Assembly (NCBI GenBank): GCA_026168455.1
Contig: CM047426.1
Coordinates: 1,288,501 to 1,352,500, forward strand
Reading direction: 5' to 3'
Source of the DNA: Theocolax elegans
Lineage: Eukaryota; Arthropoda; Insecta; Hymenoptera; Cerocephalidae
Length of the DNA: 64,000 bases
Shown piece after piece: positions 40,996 through 51,663 of the stretch (the first letter of the stretch is position 1; each line of letters opens with the position of its first letter). Under the pieces are notes generated by a model. The model was not told the origin of the DNA. It saw only the letters and a program-made list of their open reading frames with translations, and ran no database searches. The position numbers and the translations under genes were made by a program.

Positions 40996-41961
40996 TTAAA
41001 TTTGATTTGACTGTATAACTATATTCTTATTACGATTTTGTTCTATTAATTGACGTTGATGCTCTTCTTTCAGTTGCATCATTCGGCATTCGTGTGCCCA
41101 TCTCATTTCACTTTGTACTTTTTCTTTTTGATACTCCCACTGAAACTTTTCAAATTCCAAATTTTTCCTTTGTAGTTCTAATTCTGCAATGCGCCTTAAT
41201 GCGCGTCTCTCTAACAGTTGTTCTTGTTGAATTTTATTTTGTAGAATAGAGTTTACCGATGTGCGTCCTGTAAGTAATGATAGATGCGAAAATCGCCTGG
41301 AATGATTCCTTCTAACATAATTAGATTCTTCCACCGGTTCTGGAAGTTCATCTACAAAGTACCCCAATTAATGATAAATTTTCAGATGACAATTAAATCA
41401 ATAGTACAAGAAAAGTTAATAATTTATTTATTTATTATAATTATTAATAATAATAAATAATTAATAATTACCTGCAACAACAGGCTCGGATTCTCTATCC
41501 CTTTCGACGGATTCCCAATTTCTCTCCGTTATTGACTCTTCTTCAGGCTGGGCAGTTTCTAATTCTGAATTTCGATTCCAACTTTTTGAATCTTCAACTT
41601 CACTATTGTTCGTTTCATTATTAGGAATTTGATTGTTAAAGTCATTTCTATACTCCCAGTCAGGTAAATGTTCTAAACTTTCGTTACACATACCATTATT
41701 ATGTACAGGCTGAGAAGGTTGAATAGGCCAATTTTCAGCGAGCCCCAAAGAAATCATGGACTTGGCTCTTTTATTTCTAACAGCTTTCATAAAATTTTGC
41801 TTAACATCGTCTGGACACTTGACACACCTTTCAATGTGTTTCTCCATTCGAGTAGCATTTTGAATATACGACTGATCGCAAAACTTACAAAATGCTGTGA
41901 TTTGTGAGCCATGTACTTTTTTTGTAAAATAATTCCAAACAATTCCTCGTTTCTTCACCAT
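40996..41961 (-). CDS. BED-type zinc finger protein with C-terminal coiled coil
   Basis: Exons 41,961-41,472 and 41,351-40,996 join in phase 1 to give 281 residues. Residues 1-60 form a BED-type finger (MVKKRGIVWNYFTKK start, C25-x2-C28 and H42-x3-C46). The middle is acidic, rich in Asn, Glu and Ser, and probably disordered. The C-terminal roughly 70 residues are a charged coiled coil (LLERRALRRIAELELQRKNL onward). BED fingers are DNA-binding domains of transposase ancestry and of chromatin-associated regulators. No transposase catalytic domain follows, so this looks like a domesticated regulator. A possible leader acceptor at 41,971-41,972 would let this exon be an alternative exon of the transcript that starts near 43.5 kb. 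Family is clear, target unknown. Confidence 0.8.
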
Positions 41962-42637
41962 TTTAAAGAACTATTATATTTTAAAAAAAAAAACTCTCTA
42001 TTTAACAATTAAATTACAATCAAAACTTCCACTCCCAATTGTGAATTGTTTTGTTTAGGATCCATAACCTATCGTATAATAATTATAAAAGAAAAACTTG
42101 AGTCTCGTCTCCTTTTGCAATTTATAACATAATAGTCGGTCAGTATTCGCATCGATACGCATATACGTTACACCTTTCACATTCGTAGATTCAGCAATAT
42201 ATATTTTCGCGAATGCTGATCTCGACTTTTTTTTCTTCGTCTCTCCTATGCGCCTCAAGTAACAAGTTTCATCTTGCATTAAACGAACTTTCTTACACAC
42301 AACGATTTACGATATATATCGCGTATACACACATCTATATATATATATAATGTCTGTACTGTACACACTCATATATATATGTACACATAGACATTTATGA
42401 AACCACGCCACGAAATGTCAACTTTCTTTTGGTAAAGAAGGAAACTGTGTATACCGATATAAGCATTGTTCCGTGTGGGAAATTACGATAAACGCGTATA
42501 TATATGTATATATATATAAATATTTTTTGATTGCATAAATTTTATTAGTTTCTGTTTTTTTTAATATTTAATTTATCATGCAATTACTTACTTTACATTT
42601 AGGAAAAAAACTAATATATTTTTTTTGATAAACTCAC

Positions 42638-43076
42638 CTGTTTTGATTATGGGTTCAGGTTCTGGCTCAGAAAAGTCCTTTCTCATAGTCCACATGTACT
42701 CATTGTAATCTTGTTTAACGCTTGTACTCGACGAGGCGACAACTTTGTACCCCAAAACTTCAAGAGCCGTTAAAATGACGCAGGGATGTTGGAGATAAAC
42801 AATGGTAGAATCATCGCAATATCCTCCAGAAGCGAAACGACTTAATTGTTCCAAGTCAGCAGCTATAATCCACAATAAATCAATTGTTTGACATTTAAAA
42901 TTATAACAAATAGTGGCAACGGATACACAATTGTTAAGCACACTTAATGAAACAATACACTAATGAGAATGATAAGACAACAATGAGACAGTACCTTTTA
43001 AACCAGACACAAGTACTCGCCAAGGATACCTGTGACCGTATGATGCAAGGTTACCACGAACCAGAATGTATGGCAT
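42638..43076 (-). CDS. GFRP-like domain, copy 2; apparently spliced to the BED gene's last exon
   Basis: Exons 43,076-42,995 and 42,862-42,638 join in phase 1. The frame begins MPYILVRGNLASYGHRYPWR and contains VILTALEVLGYKVVASSSTS followed by a last strand with tryptophan (EYMWTMRKDF). The MPY-L start and the LxxLGYxVV...W pattern match the GFRP family and copy 1. The second exon ends SEPEPEPIIKT and then a near-perfect donor (ACAG followed by GTGAGT) in phase 1, so translation should continue in a further exon. The only nearby phase-compatible coding acceptor I see is the one at 41,351, the coiled-coil exon of the BED gene. Joined, the product would have 220 residues. Unspliced, the frame would end about 16 codons later in AT-rich sequence. 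A leader donor near 43,441 (AAAG followed by GTAAAT) points to a promoter around 43.5 kb. Confidence 0.65.
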
Positions 43077-44097
43077 CTGTGATAAGGTCTAAAGACAATC
43101 TGTAATAGACGTTTTAACTCTTTGTTAAAATAAAAAGTAAATACAACACTTTAACTAATTACAATTGTTAAAAAGAAACTTTCTCACTAAATGATCAACA
43201 TTGTTTACTACAACTACAACATCTATTTTCTAACATAGAAATTGATCAACCGTACAAGCGTAAGATAAAAAAAAACTAAAGTTTCTCAATAGTTATGTAC
43301 GCAACACTCAGATAATTAGAGAGTTAATTCAAATTGATGTTAATATATACCTATATGTGCAAAGTTACCAAGTGTATATAAGACAAGTCACAAATGAGTG
43401 GTATATAAACAAACATTTTGATTAATTACAAACAAATTTACCTTTAACTAACAAATGTTGTTGGTCCCTTGCGAGATGAGAAAAAGAAAAAGCTGCCTCT
43501 TTGGATGATAAAAAATATAATATTCAACGAAATATCATCGTCTGCTCTTTCAAAACTACACGACGGTATATATTTTTTCTTCCTTTTTTTTCTTTTACTG
43601 ATAACGAGATGGGAGAGCGATTAGGTAACGTTGTACAAAGAGAGAAAACGACGAATTCTGATAATTTTTACTGTAAACACCGTATTATCATTTTTCTCTC
43701 TCTCAGTCAGAAAAATCTAAAGCTGCGCCTTTGTCAGATATGTACCGTGACTATGCCTATGTACATTTATATATATATATATATATATACATAGACGTTT
43801 AGCCCTTTTCAAGCTTGTTTCGCGCATGGAACACGTAAACGAATGAAGACGGGCGATCTGTCATTAAAATCCGTGCGTTTCGTTTGATATACAAGAAAAA
43901 AAAGTCGACCTATCAAATTAACCGGTGTTTTGTCCAAATATTATCTCACACACAAACTACGTTTGATATAACCTTTTGCATTCTGTTATGCGTATATATA
44001 TATATTTATATATTGTTTTAAAATATATGTAGATGTGGATGCGGGTACATCCTTTAATAGATATTAGTCATCCGATCACCAGATTATCTTTGCAAAA
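43077..44097. promoter_or_regulatory. shared divergent promoter region (GFRP-like/BED gene and STMP1)
   Basis: About 1 kb between two divergently transcribed genes. On the minus side a probable untranslated exon ends near 43,443. On the plus side the STMP1 leader lies immediately before 44,098. A (TA)n tract lies at about 43,771-43,790. No core promoter motif is distinctive enough to place the start sites. Confidence 0.4.
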
Positions 44098-44402
44098 ATG
44101 ATTAAATTCTTGGTGAGTTTATTTTTCTTCTTACAAATTTTATTTCAGGTTAATACATCAATTTAACAATTTGAATTTCACGTTTGTATTGATCTTCCAG
44201 TTCTCTTTTGGACTTGGTGTTTACGCTGGAATTTATTTGAGTCAAAATTATGAGGTAACTACCATTGTTATTGCTTACTTGTAGATAACACGGTTTGCAT
44301 GTAAATTTATTTGCGTTTCACTTTTAGATTCCTCGAGTTGACGAGCCAGCCAAAATTATTGACAAAATTAAAGAGTTTGCGGATGATCATAAAAAGAAGT
44401 GA
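44098..44402 (+). CDS. STMP1: short transmembrane mitochondrial protein 1 (47-residue micropeptide)
   Basis: Three coding exons, 44,098-44,112, 44,201-44,254 and 44,328-44,402, all joined in phase 0 with GT-AG introns of 88 and 73 bases. The product has 47 residues, the same length as vertebrate STMP1 (Mm47/C7orf73). It begins MIKFLFSFGLGVYAGIYLSQ, continues NYEIP, and ends in a lysine-rich helix (DKIKEFADDHKKK). The hydrophobic helix at about residues 3-20 with small-residue spacing, the invariant YLxQNY-IP junction and the basic tail are the family's hallmarks. In vertebrates it is an inner-mitochondrial-membrane micropeptide. The first coding exon holds only five codons. AATAAA at 44,478-44,483 is a good polyadenylation signal. 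It is convergent with EMC4, with 240 bases between stop codons. Confidence 0.93.
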
Positions 44403-44642
44403 CTTTTACACCAAAATGTTTAATCAATTATAAATTTTGTTGTACATATTTATAATACACATATATTTTTTTTTTATAATAAAGATTTACTTTTTAAAAT
44501 ACATTTGCTTATATAGTGGTTGTAATTGTTGTGCCATTTACATCATGCAATATATATATATATATCACAATAACAGAAAAAAAACTTAGGAGATATAACA
44601 ATAATTTATTTTTCTTTATCACAATTGCATAAGTAGATGTAT

Positions 44643-45422
44643 TTATGTGTATACAAAACCTCCACCCGAATATTCAAGCCTTGTTTGAGGTTCAACAAAT
44701 GCAAGCCAATCTGAGGCGTGAGTTGGTAGAAGACCCATTGACTGACACTTGTAAAGTGCCAATAATATGTTAACAATCTGACCCAAGAAAAATACAAATT
44801 TTTGGCCAAACGCGTGCGTGCCTTCAATTACTTTGAATGCTGTAAACAAATAGATAATAGGATTATTTATCAAACGCATGACAAATGAACTTTAAATTAA
44901 TGCAAATGAGAAAGGTAATAATCAACTTACTCTGTTGAAGTGTGAATAGAGCTTTCACCGGCCTAATAATTAACATACCGACCATCATAATTGGAAATAT
45001 AGATATTGAATTGCCTGCCATGTACATAATAAAAAGATTCATTGGCACTTGCTTCAATGGTCCCAGTGCCAAATCCCATGACTTTTTAATTATCAAATGA
45101 TTTGAATTTGAATCTTTGGAATGTTCTGTACTGTGTACAAGGGCAACTCCAGGTGTGTAACCCGGTGGTGATGGTAATTCTAAACTCTTCTCTTGCTTGT
45201 TCCTTAAATTAAAAAAAAAATAAAACTACATACATAATGGATGACCATAATATTTACTTATAATTAATGTAACACAAGTGACATTAACAATATAATGTGT
45301 CAGTTAATGTGAGGTTACGACATTCGTTTAAATAAATAGTTAGTATTGTTCTAATATACATACTTGTGTGAAAAATCTAAAGCCCATTTCATTCGTTTCG
45401 AATTGGATTTTGGTGCCGACAT
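44643..45422 (-). CDS. EMC4: ER membrane protein complex subunit 4
   Basis: Three coding exons, 45,422-45,364, 45,202-44,931 and 44,839-44,643, join in phases 2 and 1 to give 175 residues (human 183). The protein starts MSAPKSNSKRMKWALDFSHK. It carries the family signature WDLALGPLKQVPMNLFIMYM and then AGNSISIFPIMMVGM (first membrane segment), a second hydrophobic segment (FVFFLGQIVNILLALY), and the highly conserved KCQSMGLLPTHASDWLAF near the C terminus. EMC4 is part of the EMC insertase, which places tail-anchored and multipass proteins into the ER membrane. The complete signature and matching length leave little doubt. Confidence 0.96.
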
Positions 45423-45720
45423 TGTTAAATATTGTATTTGTTAATTAAAATTTATACAAATTCAAATTCAGAAACAAACAAATAGGCTATGTCGTCACTA
45501 CGTTATATATATTTGACTTGTAGTGTAGGCCATTGGCCATGCATATACGTGTATATATGAAAGGTTATATATATACATACACATACAAATATACAAATGC
45601 GCGATGCATTTCGGGCTCTACTCCCGACTCCGCCGTCCGCTGCGCACGATTGATTTTTATGCCATGACGCTGTTCGACCAATGAGAATCAAATGCTTGAA
45701 TCATTCTATATAAAATTAAG
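45423..45720 (-). promoter_or_regulatory. EMC4 promoter with CCAAT boxes
   Basis: The region upstream of EMC4 contains a palindromic CCAAT-type site (GGCCATTGGCC at about 45,527-45,537, CCAAT on the minus strand) and another CCAAT on the + strand near 45,677. A small CpG-rich patch lies between them (45,600-45,660). Such pairs are common in housekeeping promoters. Confidence 0.45.
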
Positions 45721-46124
45721 CATTTTTTTTTAATTTTTACGTTTAGGACCTTATTAAATAACGTTTATACTATAAAAGTTTAAAAGTTTCCTGCTTCTAT
45801 TTGTGCGTAAATAATATGTATTATCAAAATACAATTAATTTGATAAGTTTAATTAAAAAATTAATATTTAATTATTTAATGAAAATTTCTGTATGTAAAA
45901 TTATTTGGTAAAATAATTTATTTTTTATTAAAAGCAGTATAATAAAATGAATTAAGTATAATAAAATTATTTTTATTCAGAAATTTTTATATATATCGAT
46001 TTCGTATTGTGAGTTTCAAAAAAATACTCAATAGCTATTAGTGTACAACAGTTATAGGAAAATGTAAACAATTAATTTTTTTTAGTGTATTAAAGTCTCA
46101 TATTGTTATCAAGACTTGTACAAT
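45721..46124. other. AT-rich spacer, includes PSMD3 3' UTR
   Basis: No gene is seen. On the minus strand this follows the PSMD3 stop codon and should hold its 3' untranslated region and cleavage site. Confidence 0.5.
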
Positions 46125-47624
46125 TTATGGGTATCCGTCATCGTCTTCTTCAGCCATTTCCTTTGCTAATTCCAAATCTTGTTGTTCTCTTTCTCTGCGT
46201 TCCTCCGCTGATTCCAAATCTTTACCATAGGATTTTGGTGGATATCTCATAGCTTTAACACTCTGATTATGTAAATCTAAACAGAAAGTTATTCTCTGAT
46301 GGAAAGCCAATAAGGGTTCACGAGTGCAATAAATATCTGTTGTTTCTTTGCTTCTCATGTATCCATTTTCTGGATCAAGCGTGGCCTCTATGACTCCGTC
46401 TCGAATAGCTTTGGCAACAATAAATTCAGCATCCACACCTGAATCTAATCCTAATTTCCTAGCAATATCTGCGGGAGAAATACGCGAGTACGAAAGACCA
46501 ATAGAACGAATGGCAGTTTTAATAACGTTATGCCTTAATCTCAAGATCAATGTAAAGGTATGATCTGATCTGAATTGTGGACCAAAGTTTTCTAATACTT
46601 CGCCAAAACGTTGTAAGTTTCCTAATCTCACAGCCTGTGTGAGTTGGAAGTAGGGAGCAAGGGCTCTTCTTAAAGCAGCTTGTCTAAAGATTTGCCTTTC
46701 AGGAATATCACCTAGCAAGAGTTCAACAGCTACAGCCAGTTTTTGAACCGTCTGTCTAAATCCAACTGCCGTTGTTTGAGGTGCTTTTCTCATAGCTTGA
46801 ACTAAATATTTGTGTGCAGCAGAATACTCTAATCTTGCAGATTTTATTCTACCTAAATAATACAGAAAGCGAGCCCATTCATTATTACTTGCAGTTTCTG
46901 GGAAAGTAGATTTCAATACCAATTTGTCCGCTTGATCATAAAGATTGTAATGTAAATAATTTCTGAGCAGACAATTTATTAAAACAGCTTGACCTTCAAA
47001 ATCATTGCGCAAAGTTGCTGTACGTAATCTAAGATGAAGAAAACCTCGAATCTTGTCCAGTTGATTAGTCAGCTCGTAAGCTCTTGAATGATAAAAATAA
47101 CACTTGGCAGCAATTAGATCGATTGTTCTTCTATTTTGGGCAATGATTTTCTGTACAAGAGCCTCGGAACATTGAACTGCTTCATTATATTTCTTTGTGT
47201 CAATTAATCTTACGAGTACAAGTAAATGTATATAAGCATCAATTTCTGGTAGTAGAGGAGCTGCTGAACTTCTAAACCTCTGTATAGCAGCTTGAGTACC
47301 TTCCATATCCATTGGTTCCTCTACCCATGCTAACAGCGCTTCCTTCTCAACTGCAGACTTTGTATAAAATCCACCGATGATACCACGCAATACTATAGGA
47401 TTCAATCTGCGTCTTGTATTAGGTAAAGCGCGCAAAGCTCTGAGAATAAATCTTGGTTCTTTGTTTTGCACAGCTTTCTCAATTTGTCTTGTGTGCTCTC
47501 GCAAATCGTGAATAGTTACAAGATCAACATCCTTTTTGTCACCTATCTCACCATCGCCATTGGTGGCTTCTGGATTTGAGATTTCAACTTCCATAGCCTC
47601 TACGTTTTTCCCTTGCACACCCAT
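46125..47624 (-). CDS. PSMD3: 26S proteasome non-ATPase regulatory subunit 3 (Rpn3)
   Basis: A single uninterrupted frame of 499 residues. It is a component of the lid of the 19S regulatory particle, where PCI subunits scaffold the deubiquitinase Rpn11. The N-terminal part is acidic, followed by helical-repeat sequence. The central segment around [20 protein letters not shown] and the PCI winged-helix region (about residues 260-440, including [18 protein letters not shown]) are typical of the family. The C terminus ([20 protein letters not shown], then a charged tail [20 protein letters not shown]) is the Rpn3-specific extension. Vertebrate PSMD3 is slightly longer (534), the difference lying mainly in its N-terminal extension. 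A leader intron is likely: donor AAA followed by GTAAGT at 47,865 and acceptor TACTTTTAG ending at 47,661. The fly orthologue is known as Rpn3/Dox-A2. Confidence 0.97.
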   Translation of the reverse strand: MGVQGKNVEAMEVEISNPEATNGDGEIGDKKDVDLVTIHDLREHTRQIEKAVQNKEPRFILRALRALPNTRRRLNPIVLRGIIGGFYTKSAVEKEALLAWVEEPMDMEGTQAAIQRFRSSAAPLLPEIDAYIHLLVLVRLIDTKKYNEAVQCSEALVQKIIAQNRRTIDLIAAKCYFYHSRAYELTNQLDKIRGFLHLRLRTATLRNDFEGQAVLINCLLRNYLHYNLYDQADKLVLKSTFPETASNNEWARFLYYLGRIKSARLEYSAAHKYLVQAMRKAPQTTAVGFRQTVQKLAVAVELLLGDIPERQIFRQAALRRALAPYFQLTQAVRLGNLQRFGEVLENFGPQFRSDHTFTLILRLRHNVIKTAIRSIGLSYSRISPADIARKLGLDSGVDAEFIVAKAIRDGVIEATLDPENGYMRSKETTDIYCTREPLLAFHQRITFCLDLHNQSVKAMRYPPKSYGKDLESAEERREREQQDLELAKEMAEEDDDGYP

Positions 47625-48963
47625 TGCAATTTGCTTCTCAAAGAACGGATACCTCGAAACCTAAAAGTACAAATCAATGTTTTATTTAACAATATTTACA
47701 AAAACACAGAAAACATCAACGTTTCATAACCTCCTCGACACAGATATGTAGGTTAGCTTTAAATCAACCGTTACGCAAAAGTTATACTTTCTCTTAAGCG
47801 CTATACATAATTTTACGATTCGTTTACGATCATCCGACAATAATTCGATAAACAGTAAAACTTACTTTAAATGCAAATCTATTTGTAAGCCGCTTTTTTT
47901 GAGATGTCAGTGCCTTAAGAATGATGATGCACTATCATCTCACGACCCAAATTTACTTGGTTTACGTGTAGATCGTAAACTCAACGATATTTTTTGTAAG
48001 TGCTATACACTGTACACTCTTCTTTTTTTATCATATTTATTTAATATTAAAAAATAGTGTATTCATTTTTATGAATAAATAAATTATCTAAAATAAGATT
48101 AATAAATTTAGTGATTAATTATTATTATCAAATTGTTGATAAAACAAAAATTGATATATATAATTAATCGATAATTTTTATTGATATTTTGGCATTCGAA
48201 ATAAAAAAAAAGTTGATAAATAACAATCAGTACCTATATCTCATTGTCTTTTCCTCTATTGAAATTGTTATCATTATGATTATTATTATGGTTATAAAGA
48301 TGATTATTATATTGATTTTATTATTATTTATTATTGCACTCAATATTTTTCATAAAATTGTTGATGAAATGGTTGAATTAATCAATAAATTTTAGTTTTA
48401 TTATTTTAAGCAACAATTTGTTCATTATGCAAACATTTAAAAACAATCATTTTAACGTTTATCTGCGATAACTTAAAAATTAAAAAAAATATATATACAT
48501 GGATTAGTAAGATATACAAAACATAAATAAGGGACACGTAACAAATATGTAAATAAGTAAATTCATGTTTAAAAAAATTTTTTTAAACTTTAATTATTTA
48601 AATTTAAGAAATTTACAATTATTTTGCAACAATCAAAATTGTAATTAAAAATTTGCACGTGGACTAAAAAAGTGTTATATTGAATTTGGCGCGCAGACGA
48701 TCGGCGGCGTCGGCGCGTAAACTGTAACCTGCAAAATGTACATTTTGGCTCATTGTTTTTGCTTTGTTTAAACAATACGGTGTGTACAATGTTCGATACA
48801 ATTTTTTACGTCATTTATTTATTTTACAAGATTAGTCCAATTAATAATTGAAATTGAACGAGGCGAATTTGTTAATTTGAGAAAGGAAAATTATTTTATT
48901 TTAAATCATATGTCGGTGTTTTGTTTACACTTCCAATTCAAAAAAGTTTAAAAAAATATCAAC
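47625..48963. promoter_or_regulatory. divergent PSMD3 / eIF2D promoter region
   Basis: The PSMD3 leader exon probably ends at 47,866, with its start site near 47.9-48.0 kb on the minus strand. The eIF2D leader lies just before 48,964 on the + strand. A CpG-rich cluster at 48,688-48,720 (GGCGCGCAGACGATCGGCGG onward) is the only GC-rich patch and is a good candidate for the eIF2D core promoter. The AT-rich middle (48,050-48,600) shows no conserved frame. Confidence 0.45.
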
Positions 48964-51663
48964 ATGTTTATAAAACCTTTTAAAATTAAATCTAACAACC
49001 AGTTGAAAGGAACAGAGAGGTAACGTTTAAATTTATAATTTTTTATTTTAAAAACATTGTTAATGTATGTAATTTTATTTTCATTTTAGGAAGAAATTGT
49101 GCGATACTATTGCACAAGCTTTCCCAACTTTGAAACCGGATGAGATTCAGAATCTTCTTCCTAAGAAGGAAGCGATTAGCGTCTTAAAAATAATTACCCA
49201 TAATGGGCAAGTTGGAAAAGTTTACTGTGCTGCTAAGGTTCCAATGTTTTTTCAAGTAGACTCCCCACCGGACTTATTTCCAACTTTGTTTACCTTGTGG
49301 CAACATCCAGATTTGTTTTATACATTTGTAACTCATACTCCTGTTATTGCTAAATTAGCTAATGGTGCTAGTCTTATGTTACCGGGTGTAGTTACAGACG
49401 AACGGCCAACTATACATTCGTATGGAAAACTTAAGAAAGGAACACCGGTGTCTGTGGCAACGGAGGACAATAAGGTAGTCATTCTGCGTATATTGTAATA
49501 ACTTTATTTAAACAATCAATAGAATATTTTATTTGCATAGGCTCCTGTAGCCGTTGGTATCACAGCACTTTCCAGCGAAGATATGTACATGTCTGGTGGG
49601 CACAACAAGTGTGTAGATATTTTACATGTAGTCGGTGACAATTTGTGCACTATGGCTAATCAATCGATTAGGCCAAAGTTAGGTCCACCTGTGATAACAA
49701 AAGTGGAAGCTAAAGAGGACAATTCAGAAGAGATTGCAGTAGAATCGCAAAGTACTCTTGCCAATGAAGTAAATGATGAAATATTAGATAAAGTCAGTCA
49801 TGTAAATATTACAGGTGAAGAAGAGGATAATATAAATGAAAATGTTGAAGAAGATGAAGAAGTTGAAAGTAATTTGGGAACAAGAGATACAATTGATAAA
49901 AATGTTAAAGAAGCAACACTTGATCCAGTACAAGAAATGGATAAATTATTGGAATACTGCTTTTTAAAAGCATGTAAAACTACTTTGAAGAAAGGAGATT
50001 TGCCTATGATTACATCAACGTTTTTTAAAAATCATGTTATTGTTGCTTGTCCACCAGGCAGCACTGTAGATGTAAAAAAATCATCTTATAAAAAATTATC
50101 TGTATTCTTAGCAAGTATGAAGGATAAAGGTCTTATTGACACATCGGTTTTAAAGGGTGTTGAAAGTTTATTATCCGTCAAAGTATGAAGTTTACTTTTT
50201 TAATTATATATATTAATAATGTTTGCATATAATATTACACTTTGAATTATATTTATATGTAGTTTGATCATCCACTAATAAGAAGTCTTGTTATAACGGA
50301 AGAACCTGTGCCTAAAGTGGTAGAAGTATCAAGTGCCCCAATAATATCGGAATGTTTCAGAGTAACTGCAGCTGTAGTACCAATATTATCCAAATTTGGT
50401 TACGAGTAAGTAATTGTAATAATTGCACTATTTGTGCATCATGACTATTCTGAAATAAAAGTATTGCAGAAAAATACGAATGTACATTTACAGCAATGCA
50501 ATAATTGTAGAAAAGGTGATATCCTGAAAAGAGCTGAAATTCGTAGATGTTTCACCGAATATGTTAAATCTGAAAATCTGCAAGATGGAAAGTGAGTAAA
50601 TTATTATTGTTTAAAATCATTATTTTATTACAAAATTAATTAATTTTTTTTGTAATCGTATTGTAGAATTTTAAAAATCAATCCACAACTTGCTGATATT
50701 TTACGAACAAAGGAGCATCAAGAAACTATTACAATGGAAGATGGGATTAATAAATTTATTGGGAAAATGACGCATACCCATGAAATAACGGTAGCGGGTA
50801 CCAAATTACTACACAGCGGTAAATTGGAACCTATCGATATTACTGTAGCTACGAGATCGGGCAATAAAAAGGTAATGATTACTTGGTATCAATTTTTAAA
50901 TTGATCACATAGAGCTACAAATTCAAATGCGTTCCATGATTGTAAAAAATTTGACATAATTTATGAAATTAAAATGGGTTTGAAGTTTATATCTCTCTAC
51001 TCCAACGAAAATTAAATATTCTCAATATTAAAAAAAAATTGGACCAAAGTTTTTTAGCTTTCTTTAAAGATAATAGTATGATTCATTTTTGGGTCTGAAG
51101 TTTCCATCGTTGCAAATCGTTCAAATCCAAGCTTAATTCGTTCCGTAACTTTTTATTTATTTTTTTAAAAACCAAAATTTTAGAGTATAACCATAGAAAC
51201 TTTAGATCTATGAATTAAAAAATGTTGCATTTTTATATAATAGTTTCTCTTGGTGAAGAATAAATACGAATATTAACTAAAAAAATTCTACAAAGAAATT
51301 AAAATTAACTAAAAATAATAAATAAAATGTAATTACTAATTACAGGTAACGCTCATTAACAATTTGGAGACTTTCGGTATTAAACTTGAAGAATTTAGTA
51401 AAGAATGCCGAGGTATCGGTGCAAGCGCTACTATTACAGATGAGCCAGGAAAGAAAACGCCAAGCGTACTAGTCCAAGGGAACCAAGTTTTGTACGTCTA
51501 TCAACTTTTAACGGGTACTAAATCATACTTACTTTTTCATTAATTCGCATAAATATATGAATACATTTTATTAATGAAATAAACAACTTTCTTTTCAGAA
51601 AAATATCACATTAACAAGAATCACATAAAGGGATTGGAATATGCTCCGAAAAAGAAAAAATAA
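48964..51663 (+). CDS. eIF2D: eukaryotic translation initiation factor 2D (ligatin)
   Basis: Eight coding exons: 48,964-49,019; 49,090-49,474; 49,541-50,182; 50,263-50,405; 50,511-50,591; 50,667-50,871; 51,346-51,514; 51,599-51,663. All introns are GT-AG and the phases agree, giving 581 residues (human 584). The protein starts MFIKPFKIKSNNQLKGTERK. The N-terminal domain plus PUA domain covers about residues 1-175 (LANGASLMLPGV in the PUA). A winged-helix segment follows a highly acidic linker at about 225-245. The SWIB/MDM2-like domain covers about 390-470 (KGDILKRAEIRRCFTEYVKS). The SUI1/eIF1-like domain covers about 480-575 (KVTLINNLETFGIK, then VLVQGNQV) and ends in a lysine cluster. eIF2D binds the 40S subunit and promotes recycling and GTP-independent tRNA delivery. 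AATAAA lies at about 51,736-51,741. Confidence 0.96.
50872..51345 (+). other. eIF2D intron 6, with imperfect internal repeats
   Basis: At 474 bases this is the longest intron of the gene; the others are about 66-105. It contains two similar segments, GGGTTTGAAGTTTATAT near 50,974 and GGGTCTGAAGTTTCCAT near 51,091, and an AAACTTTAGATCTA near 51,208 that resembles AAACTTTGGATCTA near 26,438. These may be remnants of a short dispersed repeat. Confidence 0.35.

Noticed and set aside
42055..42300. Open frame between the BED exon and GFRP-like copy 2
   Set aside because: 81 codons, lysine-rich, without homology. It lies where splicing predicts an intron.
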